DNA from: JAJDTR01 sp965220415
GTDB taxonomy: Bacteria > Poribacteria > WGA-4E > JAJDTR01
DNA: 64,000 nt
Direction: 5' to 3'
NCBI GenBank assembly: GCA_965220415.1
Contig: OZ244829.1
Coordinates: 186,001 to 250,000, forward strand
Below are positions 1 to 8,004 of this stretch, piece by piece; the stretch's first letter is position 1; every line of letters starts with the position of its first letter. The notes under the pieces are model-generated. The model made no database searches. It saw only the letters and a list, made by a program, of their open reading frames with translations, and was not told where the DNA came from. The translations under genes were made by a program, and so were the position numbers.

Positions 1-378
1 ACTCTCCGGGGTTACCGATATGAAGAGCTTGCTGGCACGCGCATGGGACTACTCAATTTTGAGGTGCGCATCCCGTTCATTGACGAACTTCGTTTCGGAT
101 GGCCATTTGCATGGGCAATTGGCGGCATTCGAGGAATCATTTTTGCGGATTTTGGTAGTGTTTGGTCGGATACCAAATTCAATTCCGAGAATAGATATCA
201 CCTTTTACGGCGTGAAGGAAATTGGTTCCGTCTGGAAGATGTGAATGGCACGATTGGCATTGGACTACGTCTGCAACTGGGACTATTTTCACTGGATCTC
301 GCCGCGGCACGGCGTACAGACTTGGCAAGTGTAGATCCGGATGTTAGGTACCACTTCGGATTGGGCCGAGCGTTTTAA
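1..378 (+). CDS. Outer-membrane Omp85/BamA-type beta-barrel protein, C-terminal fragment
   Basis: The frame is open from base 1, so only the last 125 residues are present. The opening residues, with an LRGY motif, then GTR and an N-F-E-V-R-I-P-F strand, match the C-terminal bacterial surface antigen (Omp85/D15) barrel, where LRGY resembles the conserved L6-loop signature. The protein ends in phenylalanine (GLGRAF), the usual C-terminal residue recognised by the BAM machinery. It should be an integral outer-membrane protein. It could be BamA/TamA itself or a TolB- or peptidase-linked protein carrying a D15 domain; the missing N-terminus prevents a choice. The next gene starts 52 bases downstream on the same strand. 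Confidence 0.75.
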   Translation, partial: TLRGYRYEELAGTRMGLLNFEVRIPFIDELRFGWPFAWAIGGIRGIIFADFGSVWSDTKFNSENRYHLLRREGNWFRLEDVNGTIGIGLRLQLGLFSLDLAAARRTDLASVDPDVRYHFGLGRAF

Positions 379-430
379 GGCTTAAAGATTGAACAGCTTG
401 TTTCAATCTTCAGCTCATGAAAGGAAAAAT

Positions 431-3400
431 ATGGATTCACGTTTCAAGCGATTGGTTGTTCTCATCGCCATACTTGCGGTGATTGGTGGGGTTATCACTA
501 TCCTTGTGAGGATCTACCCGGACCTACTATGGTTTGGTGTTGTCGGCTACGGCTCCGTATACAAGAAGATTTTGCTTACAAAAGTGTTCTTAGGGATTGG
601 TGTTGGCAGTTTCTTTCTTGTTGTTACTTTGCTTAACGTCTATCTGTTGTATCGTTTCACTCCTAGTCGGCTTAGCCCGACGGTTATGGAGAGCATCCCG
701 ATAAGAGGAGAGGCTGATTTTGACCTGCGTCGACTAATCTATGGTGTACTAACACTCTTGGCGATAGGGTTTAGCGCGTTGATGGGTTATGCGGCGACGG
801 ACCGGTGGGAGCCTTTTTTACGGTATTCAAATGCCGAAGGGCTCGCGTTTCAGAATGCTACACCTCTCTTAGAGCCAGCAAGCCGTGATGCAACCGAGTT
901 TTACATTTCTGAGCAAGAACTAATGGCTAAAGGCATGAAAGTCGAGGACTCGGTTGTGATCCAAGACGCGGGCGGAAGGATGAGTGCAACCATCCAATCC
1001 GTTCAGGTTCAAGGCGACGGTGTCGCAAGAATCCAATTGGATAAACCCTTGGGATTTGATGTGACGACGAATGCGGCACTGATGGCGGCGGCACGCGATC
1101 CGATTTTTCAGCAGGATGTCAGCTATTATGTCTTCAAGATGCCGATCGAACGCTTCATCATTGGCAATCTGTTTGGACTGTTCATGTTGTTGACCTTCTT
1201 TTCTGTCGCCATTTACTTCTTTCACGGTTTACTCATTGGTGATAACAATCGTCTTTCCCCGCCGCCCCGCGTGAAAAATCATCTCTTGACACTTGGTGCG
1301 TTGACTCTGATATTCCGCGGCTGGAACTATCGTTTTGCAATGTATGATTTACTTTACACAACGAATGATGTTGTCCGCGGCGGCGGTGGCTACGCCGCAA
1401 TACACGCTCGTCTACCCTTATTGAAAATCCTCTTGGTACTCTCGCTCATTTGCGCCGCGGCTTTCCTCGTTAGCATTTTTCTAAAGCGACTCAGATATGC
1501 CCTCGGAGCATTTGGAATCTTTCTGATTGTTGGTCTGTTTGGGCAAGTCTATCCGGCCGTTGTGCAGAAATGGCGTGTAGAACCGAACAAACAGGAACTT
1601 GAGACAGAATACATAAACTACAATATCAAGGCAACGCTACATAGCTACGATCTGGAAGAGAACACGGTTACGGAAGAGGAATATCCCTTGACTGGTGAAC
1701 TCTCGTACGATGGCGTTAGAAACGAGGAAAATGCAGCAGTAATGAACAGCATTCGACTATGGGATGAACGCCCCATTCAGCGGACTTTCCGACAATTGCA
1801 GGAGTTACGATCGCAGTACGATTTTCATGGTGTAGACATCGATCGGTACGTAGTGGACGGTTCGCCGCGTCAAGTGATGTTATCCGTACGAGAATTAAAT
1901 ATAAACGAACTTCCGCACGCCGTTCGGAACGATTGGTTTAAGCGCACCTATGTTTATACCCATGGGTACGGGGCTGTGATGAGTCCCGTTAACGAGATTC
2001 TTGATGGAAAACCGAAAATGTACGTTCGGGATATCGATCCGGTTGATTATGAACCCGAGTGGGATTTTCGATTCGGCGAAAACCCGGGACCTCGAATCTA
2101 CTACGGAGAACGCACAAATCATTATGTCATCGTGCATCCGGAGCGTACGGAGGAACTGGAATTTGATTACCCGACATCATTTGGTGAAGATTTTGCCAAA
2201 TACGCGTATCAAGGAAAGGGAGGTGTTAAACTCTCCACCTTCTGGCGCAGGTTTGTGTACATGCTGAGGTTTGGTAATGAGTTCAAGTTCGTTCTTCCGG
2301 GTGCAATCGAGTCTAGCAGTCGAGTGCTCTATCATCGCAACATCAAGGAACGCGTCAACAAGGTAGCTCCCTTCCTCCGATACGATGGGGATCCATACGC
2401 AATTATTCATGACGGCAGGTTGGTGTGGATGCTTGACGCTTATACGACCACACATCGATATCCGTATGCCGCGCCGATGCAACATGCGCTGCGCGCCGAA
2501 ATTGCCGCACAACGCGGCAGACGGGTTGCCGGTCGAATTCAGGGCGGCGAGAAACCGTGGGGGAATTACATTCGCAATGCGGTAAAAGTTGTAGTCGATG
2601 CTTATGACGGAAGCATAGATTTTTATGTCATTGAGCGGGAAAAAGATCCGATTGTCGAGTGCTATCGCAGTATTTTTCCCGATTTATTCAAGCCCTTTGA
2701 CACGATGCCTGAAGCACTCAAAAAGCATATCCGCTACCCGACCACAATGTTTCTCATTCAGGCGCGGATGTATCAGGATTATCACATGACAGATCCGGTT
2801 ACATTCTATGCAAGCGAAGATCAGTGGGAAATTGGGAAGGAACTTTATGACAATACTGAACGTCAGCGCTCCCAACAGGCAACGCCGGTGCCAACATCTC
2901 CGTTTGCGCAGCGTCAGGCGAGCCTGCCTGAAACTGTCACAAACGTCCAAGAGGTCGCGCCCTATTATGTAATCATTAAAATGCCGGGAGAGGAACGGGC
3001 CGAATTTATGCTCATGTTGCCGTTTACACCCAAGAACAAGCCAAACCTTACCGCTTGGTTTGCCGCCCGATGCGACCTTCCACAGTATGGCCAATTGCTA
3101 GTTTATCGGTTTCCGAAGGGGAAGCTCGCACCCGGACCGATGCAGATGGAAAACTTTATCAGCCAAGAGCCTGAAATCTCCCAGCAGATTTCGTTGTGGG
3201 ATAGTCAGGGTTCGCGTGTGCTAAGAGGTAATCTGTTGATTATTCCGATGAATGAATCCATCTTATATGTAGAGCCCATCTATATTCAGTCGGAGGATGC
3301 AAAAACTGCAATTCCCGAATTGCGGCGGGTGGTCATCGGATATAAAGAGAACGTAGCGTGGGGCAAAAGCCTTGATGAAGCGCTGATTAACATGTTCGGA

Positions 3401-3646
3401 AAGAGTGTTGCGTCCGCTACGGGCGGTCTCGCCAGAGTTGAGGTCGGTTCCAACATCATACGTGCAGACGCGCCAACGGCCGATAAAACCTCCGTTCGTG
3501 ATTTGGCGAGCTTGGCGACTCAACACTTTCAATCAGCGCAGAAGGCTCAACGCGGCGGAAATTGGTCGGACTACGGCAGACATCTTAATCTATTGGAACA
3601 AACTTTGAAGCAATTGGAAGCCAATACACGGAAAGGAGGTGAATAG
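431..3646 (+). CDS. UPF0182 family large membrane protein
   Basis: This 1071-residue protein matches the UPF0182 (COG1615) family of unknown function. About seven hydrophobic segments lie in the first 390 residues (near 10-30, 55-75, 105-125, 241-262, 285-300, 329-350 and 355-380), followed by a long soluble domain of about 650 residues that is probably extracytoplasmic. The C-terminus has the family's helical tail with repeated Gln/Leu residues. I chose ATG 431 because AAAGGAAAA lies just upstream; an in-frame TTG at 389 would add 14 residues without a ribosome site. The stop is one base before the next gene's ATG, so the two are probably co-transcribed. Length is close to or slightly above the usual 900-1000 residues. 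The family is confident; no biochemical role is known to me. Confidence 0.9.
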   Translation: MDSRFKRLVVLIAILAVIGGVITILVRIYPDLLWFGVVGYGSVYKKILLTKVFLGIGVGSFFLVVTLLNVYLLYRFTPSRLSPTVMESIPIRGEADFDLRRLIYGVLTLLAIGFSALMGYAATDRWEPFLRYSNAEGLAFQNATPLLEPASRDATEFYISEQELMAKGMKVEDSVVIQDAGGRMSATIQSVQVQGDGVARIQLDKPLGFDVTTNAALMAAARDPIFQQDVSYYVFKMPIERFIIGNLFGLFMLLTFFSVAIYFFHGLLIGDNNRLSPPPRVKNHLLTLGALTLIFRGWNYRFAMYDLLYTTNDVVRGGGGYAAIHARLPLLKILLVLSLICAAAFLVSIFLKRLRYALGAFGIFLIVGLFGQVYPAVVQKWRVEPNKQELETEYINYNIKATLHSYDLEENTVTEEEYPLTGELSYDGVRNEENAAVMNSIRLWDERPIQRTFRQLQELRSQYDFHGVDIDRYVVDGSPRQVMLSVRELNINELPHAVRNDWFKRTYVYTHGYGAVMSPVNEILDGKPKMYVRDIDPVDYEPEWDFRFGENPGPRIYYGERTNHYVIVHPERTEELEFDYPTSFGEDFAKYAYQGKGGVKLSTFWRRFVYMLRFGNEFKFVLPGAIESSSRVLYHRNIKERVNKVAPFLRYDGDPYAIIHDGRLVWMLDAYTTTHRYPYAAPMQHALRAEIAAQRGRRVAGRIQGGEKPWGNYIRNAVKVVVDAYDGSIDFYVIEREKDPIVECYRSIFPDLFKPFDTMPEALKKHIRYPTTMFLIQARMYQDYHMTDPVTFYASEDQWEIGKELYDNTERQRSQQATPVPTSPFAQRQASLPETVTNVQEVAPYYVIIKMPGEERAEFMLMLPFTPKNKPNLTAWFAARCDLPQYGQLLVYRFPKGKLAPGPMQMENFISQEPEISQQISLWDSQGSRVLRGNLLIIPMNESILYVEPIYIQSEDAKTAIPELRRVVIGYKENVAWGKSLDEALINMFGKSVASATGGLARVEVGSNIIRADAPTADKTSVRDLASLATQHFQSAQKAQRGGNWSDYGRHLNLLEQTLKQLEANTRKGGE

Positions 3647-3647
3647 A

Positions 3648-3929
3648 ATGGGATTGGATTGGAAACCGCGCCATCGGGATACGCTTATCGGGGACATTCC
3701 TTGGTTGGCACGAATTACCGATAAGGCTAACGCAAAGTTGGCAGGCACAATCGGCGATTACATCTACCCGTGACCGCAAGACAAAAAGTTCCTGGAGGAA
3801 CATAAGGTCAGTGCTGAAGAATTCGTTGCAATGGTGAAAAAAAATCCTTCGGACGATGAGATGATTGCAGCGATGAAGTCGCTCAACAAGCCATCGAAGA
3901 AGCGCAAGTCAAAGAGCCGTAAATCCTGA
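3648..3929 (+). CDS. Candidate selenoprotein, DUF5069 family (in-frame TGA at codon 42)
   Basis: ATG 3648 follows AGGAGGTGA (3634-3642) with 5-base spacing, the best ribosome site in the window. The frame runs 41 codons to TGA 3771-3773, then a further 51 sense codons to TGA 3927-3929, so readthrough gives 93 residues. The part before the TGA has D-I-P-W-L-A-R-I-T-D-K-A and A-G-T-I-G-D-Y-I-Y-P. The part after it has P-Q-D-K-K-F-L-E-E-H, then a helical segment and a Lys/Ser-rich tail. This matches DUF5069 over its length, and from memory that family has Y-x-Y-x-C-P-x-D, with cysteine where TGA lies here. A hairpin with bSECIS geometry follows the TGA. The function of DUF5069 is unknown to me. 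The alternative is a nonsense mutation, but the hairpin and the intact downstream frame argue against it. No sel genes are in the window. Confidence 0.8.
3771..3810 (+). promoter_or_regulatory. Candidate bacterial SECIS element
   Basis: The element begins at the UGA. UGACC (3771-3775) can pair with GGUCA (3806-3810), and an inner stem GUUCC (3788-3792) pairs perfectly with GGAAC (3797-3801) around the 4-base loop UGGA. The loop has G in its second position and begins 19 bases after the UGA. Both agree with the published bacterial SECIS rules: a G in the first two loop bases and a UGA-to-loop spacing of roughly 16-37. Pairing is seen by eye; no folding energy was computed. Confidence 0.7.
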
Positions 3930-3938
3930 TGGGACAGT

Positions 3939-4048
3939 CGTAATGCGTGAAAGTTCACAATGGGGGTTCAAAGAAGAAGATTAAGTCGTTTATCATTCAC
4001 TCGACTAATCCATTTTCGTGTTTTGTCTCTCGTACTTCACGCATTACG
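3939..4048. repeat. 13-bp perfect inverted repeat upstream of pheA
   Basis: CGTAATGCGTGAA at 3939-3951 is repeated in inverse orientation at 4036-4048, with 84 bases between. The right arm ends 15 bases before the pheA ribosome site. It may be the two ends of a small non-autonomous element or a long-range RNA stem in the pheA leader; no T-run follows to make it a terminator. Confidence 0.5.
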
Positions 4049-4077
4049 TCTCTCCTATTCTATGGGAGATTCTATCA

Positions 4078-5163
4078 TTGGAATTAGAAGATCTTCGAGA
4101 TCAGTTGGACGAGATTGACAATCGGATATTGCTACTGCTGCACAGCCGTGCCGAGGTGGTAAGGGAAGTTGGGCAAATCAAAGCGAAAGCGGGCGTAGAA
4201 AACGTCTATGCTCCTCAGCGAGAGACAGAGATCCTTGCTCGGTTGCGGGCAAAGAATAGCAACTTATTTCCTGCAGATGCATTGGACACAATCTTTTCCG
4301 AGATAATTTCCGCATGTCGATCTTTGGAGAAACGTTTACGTGTAGCTTTTCTAGGTCCCGCGGGGAGTTTCGGTCATGAGGCAGCACTTCGACATTTTGG
4401 TTCGTCGGTTGAATTCACTCCAATAATGGATCAGATCGATGTATTTGCGGAGGTTGAATCGGGCGGAGCGGATTACGGCGTCGTTGCCATAGAGAACTCA
4501 TCAAGGGGGACTGTCCGCGACGTTCTAGAGATGTTTGAAGTTACGACGTTGCAAATCTGCGCAGAGGTTTTTTTGCCGATTGACCAGAATCTACTTTCAA
4601 GTGTCCCAAGGGAGAAAATCATTAAAGTTTATTCGCATCCACAGTCGTTTGCCCAATGCCGAGAGTGGTTGCGCCAAAATCTGAGGGGTATGCGGCAGTT
4701 TGAAGTCGCAAGCACATCGGAAGCCGCACACTTAGCGGCGGAAGAGGAGGGGACTGCGGCTATAGCCAGCAAACTCGCGGCTGAAATCTACGGATTACAG
4801 ATTGTCGATGAGTCTATCATGGACAGTTCGAATAATATAACCCGCTTCCTAGTGATTGGACGTCATATTGCGAAGAGAAGCGGCCGAGATCGGACATCAA
4901 TTTTTATTGCCATCCAAGACAAAGTTGGCGCTCTTTACGAAGTTCTCACGGTTCTACAGCAACACCAAATCAACATGAGCAAGATCGAATCAATGCCAGC
5001 CCAGACGAAGCCGTGGGAGTACGTGTTTTACGTTGATTTGGATGGACATATCGAAGACGCTAACGTGCAGGCAGCGCTGCCAGAGCTTGAGGAGTTATGC
5101 ATGCATGTCAAGATGCTAGGTTCCTATGTCCGAGGGGCATCGCCGCAGGAAAAATCAGTCTAG
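4078..5163 (+). CDS. pheA: Bifunctional chorismate mutase / prephenate dehydratase (P-protein)
   Basis: The 361-residue protein converts chorismate to prephenate and then to phenylpyruvate in phenylalanine synthesis. An AroQ-type chorismate mutase domain occupies residues 1-85 (starting L-R-D-Q-L-D-E-I-D-N-R). Prephenate dehydratase follows at 86-270, with F-L-G-P-A-G-S-F and the catalytic N-I-T-R-F at about 250. An ACT regulatory domain is at 275-350, with K-V-G-A-L. The phenylalanine-binding ESRP motif of the ACT domain reads ESMP here, so feedback control may be altered. I chose TTG 4078 because GGGAG (4064-4068) lies 9 bases upstream; a GTG at 4018 lacks such a site and adds residues foreign to the family. 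The gene ends at the edge of a repeat cluster. Confidence 0.92.
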   Translation: MELEDLRDQLDEIDNRILLLLHSRAEVVREVGQIKAKAGVENVYAPQRETEILARLRAKNSNLFPADALDTIFSEIISACRSLEKRLRVAFLGPAGSFGHEAALRHFGSSVEFTPIMDQIDVFAEVESGGADYGVVAIENSSRGTVRDVLEMFEVTTLQICAEVFLPIDQNLLSSVPREKIIKVYSHPQSFAQCREWLRQNLRGMRQFEVASTSEAAHLAAEEEGTAAIASKLAAEIYGLQIVDESIMDSSNNITRFLVIGRHIAKRSGRDRTSIFIAIQDKVGALYEVLTVLQQHQINMSKIESMPAQTKPWEYVFYVDLDGHIEDANVQAALPELEELCMHVKMLGSYVRGASPQEKSV

Positions 5164-5663
5164 CCTCATTGAGAGCATGCCATTACCCCTGTCGGAATAA
5201 TTCTTTCAGCAAGTAACACTTATTTTTCGCTCTGTGACAGGTGCTGGAAAGCCCTCCTCCGTAGAATGGTTTCACTCCAAAGTAGTGAGATATCAATAGA
5301 ACACGATTCCTTCCTGCGTCTGCACTCCGGAGGAGTGCAATGTCAATAGAAACGTCGATGCATCAAATCTCCGCACTCCGGAGGAGTGCCATATGGTGTG
5401 TTACTTGAGAGCACGCCATTGGCCCTGTCGGAATAATTCTTTCAGCAAGCAACACGTTCTAGTAGGAGTCCCTTTCCTCGATCCAGAGGATCGAAATGTT
5501 AATAGAACGCGACATGTTCAGATGCCCGCGCTCCAGCGGAGCGCAATGTGTATAGCGCATCATCATATTACGCTCATTTTTCGCTCTGCGACTGGCTTTG
5601 AAAAAGTGTTACTTGAGAGCACGCCATTATCCCTGTCGGAATAATTCATTCAGCAAGTAACAC
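5160..5663. repeat. Three copies of a 58-bp micro-element with 10-bp terminal inverted repeats
   Basis: Copies lie at about 5160-5219 (left end degenerate), 5398-5455 and 5605-5663. Each reads GTGTTACTTG, then an interior with GAGAGCACGCCATT and CCTGTCGGAATAATTC, then TTCAGCAAGTAACAC. The ends GTGTTACTTG and CAAGTAACAC are exact inverted repeats (copy 2 has one change). A solitary left half is seen near 5809. Copy 1 abuts the pheA stop codon. Confidence 0.75.
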
Positions 5664-5745
5664 TGTCTAGTCGGAGTCTCTTTCCTCGATCCAGAGGATC
5701 GAAATGTTAATAGAATGCGACATGTCCAGATTTCCGCGCTCCAGC
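5322..5745. repeat. REP-like hairpins with an AATGTYAATAGA tail
   Basis: Short hairpins with 7-base arms and a 3-base loop recur at 5322-5338 and 5373-5389 (GCACTCC/GGAGTGC), 5478-5494 and 5686-5702 (TCGATCC/GGATCGA) and 5528-5544 (GCGCTCC/GGAGCGC). A damaged copy lies at 5736-5745. Several are followed by AATGT(C/T)AATAGAA or close variants. Arms differ between copies but stay complementary, which indicates selection on structure. They interleave with the 58-bp elements, so the region is a composite. Confidence 0.7.
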
Positions 5746-5787
5746 GGAGATCAAGCGAATGGATAATGAGCGCGATAGAGATCCTCC
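5746..5787. repeat. Dispersed about 40-bp repeat, copy 1
   Basis: This is a copy of the window-wide repeat that begins (G)GGGATCAAGCGAATGG and ends GCGATAGAGATCCCC. Its two ends are inverted repeats (GGGGATC/GATCCCC, imperfect here). Other copies are at 10352, 31674, 46305, 46472, 46509 and 51416, and longer variants at about 12161 and 16403. Nothing gene-like lies between here and 5980. Confidence 0.7.
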
Positions 5788-5980
5788 ATGTGATGTATTG
5801 CTAGATAGTGTTACTTGGTAGAAAATCTCTACCTACACTAACGACAGAAATGCCAGATTCTTGAGCGCCGAAAGACTGCACAACCTCCAACGTAGCCGCG
5901 ATGTAACAGCTCAATTATCCCTGCCGTTTATCAAATTTTAGCCCAACAGATTCTATCCTTGTCCTAGATCATTCCTATGC

Positions 5981-6994
5981 TCACGCATTGTAAAACCAAG
6001 CGGCAAGCGCAATTGTGTTTACCAAGCTGTGGGTGATTATTGAGGGGATTAGCGAGCGTGTATGAAAAAACAGTAGTGAGACAGTTACGCCAAACACAAA
6101 CGATGGTATGAATTGGATTGCACCTGCGTGGAATACGGCATAAAAAAGTGCACTCAGTAGGATACCTTTAGAATGACCGAATCGACTGGCGAAAGCGAGG
6201 TATCCAATACCTCTGAAGAATACCTCATAGGCAAATGGCACAAGAACTATTGATACGAAAACGATAAGAATTATCGAAGCGTCGAAACTTTCGGGGAAAT
6301 AAGCGGATTCCTGTTTGCGTTCCCATTGCAGGAGGTTTTCTACGGCAGCAAAGGAGGTCCAACGACTAACTTGTGATATGACGTGGACGGTAGATTCCGA
6401 GAAGAGAAATAACAGTGGAGCAAGCACCAGTGGAAGGGCGATTTGGCGAAAACTGAACGTGAATCGAAGACCAATCGACCTGAGGTGCCCGAAATATCGG
6501 GCAGTGACACAGTGGAAACACAACCAAATGAGCGCATTTGCCGCAATGAGCTCAATGGTCCATAGTTGAAAAGGTGAGAGCGTTGTGATATCAACTACTT
6601 CACTAAGTAAGGCAGAACCGTCTCTAATCAGAAATATGAGATAGAGAGTGAACCTATGAACCAGGAGGGTAGTCAAAGAAATAACCACGGCATCCGACGG
6701 TTCAGGATATCCATGCAACCGTAATAAAGTTTCCTCTCTGGTATAAAGTCGTTCGCAATGTCCGCATCTGCGAGACAAATCGGCATTTTCGCGGTTACAT
6801 GACGGGCAGTACCAGATCAATTTGGGTTCAATTCGCCAGAAGTATATCGGGAAGAACGCCTCTGGCATAAGAACCGTTCCGAGAACCCAAAATAGTGACT
6901 GTCCCCGTCGCTTTACATCATTGTACACCCAAAATGCCGCACCAATGTGAATCACGCCGAGCAGGACAAATAGGTATATCTGTTGTGCTGGCAA
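5981..6994 (-). CDS. CPBP (Abi/CAAX-like) intramembrane protease family protein with zinc ribbon
   Basis: The 337-residue protein starts with two membrane segments, then a four-cysteine ribbon at about 63-82 (CPSC and CGHC), then about six more membrane segments. The C-terminal part has the CPBP motifs: Y-E-V-F-F-R-G (motif 1), F-Y-A-V-F-H-A-G (motif 2) and H-S-L-V-N (motif 3). In active members motif 1 is E-E-x-x-x-R; here the first glutamate is tyrosine, so proteolysis is doubtful. The start is TTG 6994, with an A/G-rich AAGGGGG stretch upstream. A near-consensus promoter lies at 7116-7144. The gene is divergent from yggS. The substrate is unknown; prenylated-protein processing or membrane signalling are the usual proposals for the family. 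Confidence 0.75.
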   Translation of the reverse strand: MPAQQIYLFVLLGVIHIGAAFWVYNDVKRRGQSLFWVLGTVLMPEAFFPIYFWRIEPKLIWYCPSCNRENADLSRRCGHCERLYTREETLLRLHGYPEPSDAVVISLTTLLVHRFTLYLIFLIRDGSALLSEVVDITTLSPFQLWTIELIAANALIWLCFHCVTARYFGHLRSIGLRFTFSFRQIALPLVLAPLLFLFSESTVHVISQVSRWTSFAAVENLLQWERKQESAYFPESFDASIILIVFVSIVLVPFAYEVFFRGIGYLAFASRFGHSKGILLSALFYAVFHAGAIQFIPSFVFGVTVSLLFFHTRSLIPSIITHSLVNTIALAAWFYNA

Positions 6995-7115
6995 GCAGCG
7001 CCCCCTTCCGATTCAGTCTTCATTCGATTCTTAACTCGCCAAGAGTTGGGTAATCCCGTCTTGGATTCGTCCTTCTTTAAAACAGGTTCTAAGATCGTTG
7101 GCGGCATACAGGGTC

Positions 7116-7144
7116 ATTTTAACGATTTTACATTTTTAGGTCAA
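7116..7144 (-). promoter_or_regulatory. Sigma-70-type promoter for the CPBP gene
   Basis: On the minus strand TTGACC (7144-7139) and TAAAAT (7121-7116) are separated by exactly 17 bases. Transcription would start near 7109 and give a leader of about 115 bases before TTG 6994. Confidence 0.55.
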
Positions 7145-7188
7145 TAAAAATGCATCGGGAGTTAGTCGCGCTAGCGTCGAGTTTGTAC

Positions 7189-7218
7189 TTGCAATCGTCT
7201 CTACAAGTGTGATAGTAT
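7189..7218 (+). promoter_or_regulatory. Possible promoter for the yggS-proC operon
   Basis: TTGCAA (7189-7194) and TAGTAT (7213-7218) are separated by 18 bases, 63 bases before ATG 7281. Both boxes deviate from consensus, so this is only a candidate. Confidence 0.35.
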
Positions 7219-7280
7219 TTTTGCAGGAAATCCACTAAATCCATAATCCGTCGATTGCCCTCCTTTCAACGAAATGTCCG

Positions 7281-7985
7281 ATGGACAGCCGCCAATTTAT
7301 CTCTGTTCGAGAAAATCTGCAGAGCGTTCAGGATCGAATTGCATCAACTGCACAACGTGTCGGGCGGAATCCAGGTTCGATAAAGCTCATAGCCATTTCC
7401 AAAACCAAACCTGTGAACCTGATTGTGGAAGCCATTGACGCGGGGGTTACCGATATAGGCGAGAATCGTGTACAAGAGGCAAAGGGCAAGCGTTCTCAGG
7501 TTGATCGCCCTGTAAACTGGCATCTCGTCGGACATCTGCAAACCAACAAGGTTAAACAGGCGTTGCAGATATTTGATTTGATTCATTCCGTAGACAGCTT
7601 TCGACTTCTCGCCGAAATTGAGCGCCAGTCTTGTCGGTTGAATCGTCGGACAGACACATTGATTGAAGTCAACACCTCCGGTGAAGAAAGTAAGTACGGT
7701 CTGCAACCCAATGAAGTGCTGAGTTTCATGGAATCCGCTCTGGAGTTTTCGCATGTTCGAATAAGGGGACTTATGACCGTCGGAGAATTTGTGCCCGACC
7801 CGGAGGAGGTTCGTCCGTCGTTTACGTTGCTTAGAAGTCTCAAGGAAAAAATCGACAGCCAGGGATATCCAAATGTCGCGATGGAATATCTTTCGATGGG
7901 AATGACCAACGACTTTGAGGTTGCGATTGAAGAAGGGGCAAACATGGTCAGAATCGGTTCCGCCATCTTTGGCGAGCGCACCTAG
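7281..7985 (+). CDS. yggS: YggS-family pyridoxal-phosphate homeostasis protein
   Basis: The 234-residue single-domain fold-type III PLP protein belongs to the YggS/PLPBP family, which binds PLP without known catalysis and helps keep free PLP and amino-acid pools in balance. Lys41 in A-I-S-K-T-K is the expected Schiff-base lysine. I-G-E-N-R-V-Q-E and H-L-V-G-H-L-Q-T-N-K match the family, as do S-M-G-M-T-N-D-F-E and the terminal R-I-G-S-A-I-F-G. Length is typical. ATG 7281 has no strong ribosome site, so the start is less certain than the identity. proC follows after 19 bases and then yggT; the order yggS-proC-yggT is common in bacteria and supports co-expression. Confidence 0.93.
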   Translation: MDSRQFISVRENLQSVQDRIASTAQRVGRNPGSIKLIAISKTKPVNLIVEAIDAGVTDIGENRVQEAKGKRSQVDRPVNWHLVGHLQTNKVKQALQIFDLIHSVDSFRLLAEIERQSCRLNRRTDTLIEVNTSGEESKYGLQPNEVLSFMESALEFSHVRIRGLMTVGEFVPDPEEVRPSFTLLRSLKEKIDSQGYPNVAMEYLSMGMTNDFEVAIEEGANMVRIGSAIFGERT

Positions 7986-8004
7986 ATGCGCGGGAGAGTA
8001 GGCA

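Noticed and set aside
5393..5644. Open frame of 83 codons on the plus strand
   Set aside because: It runs through the repeat cluster and has no ribosome site or family resemblance.
5160..5790. Repeats resembling a CRISPR array
   Set aside because: Units are not identical direct repeats with constant spacers; they are different short inverted elements interleaved irregularly.
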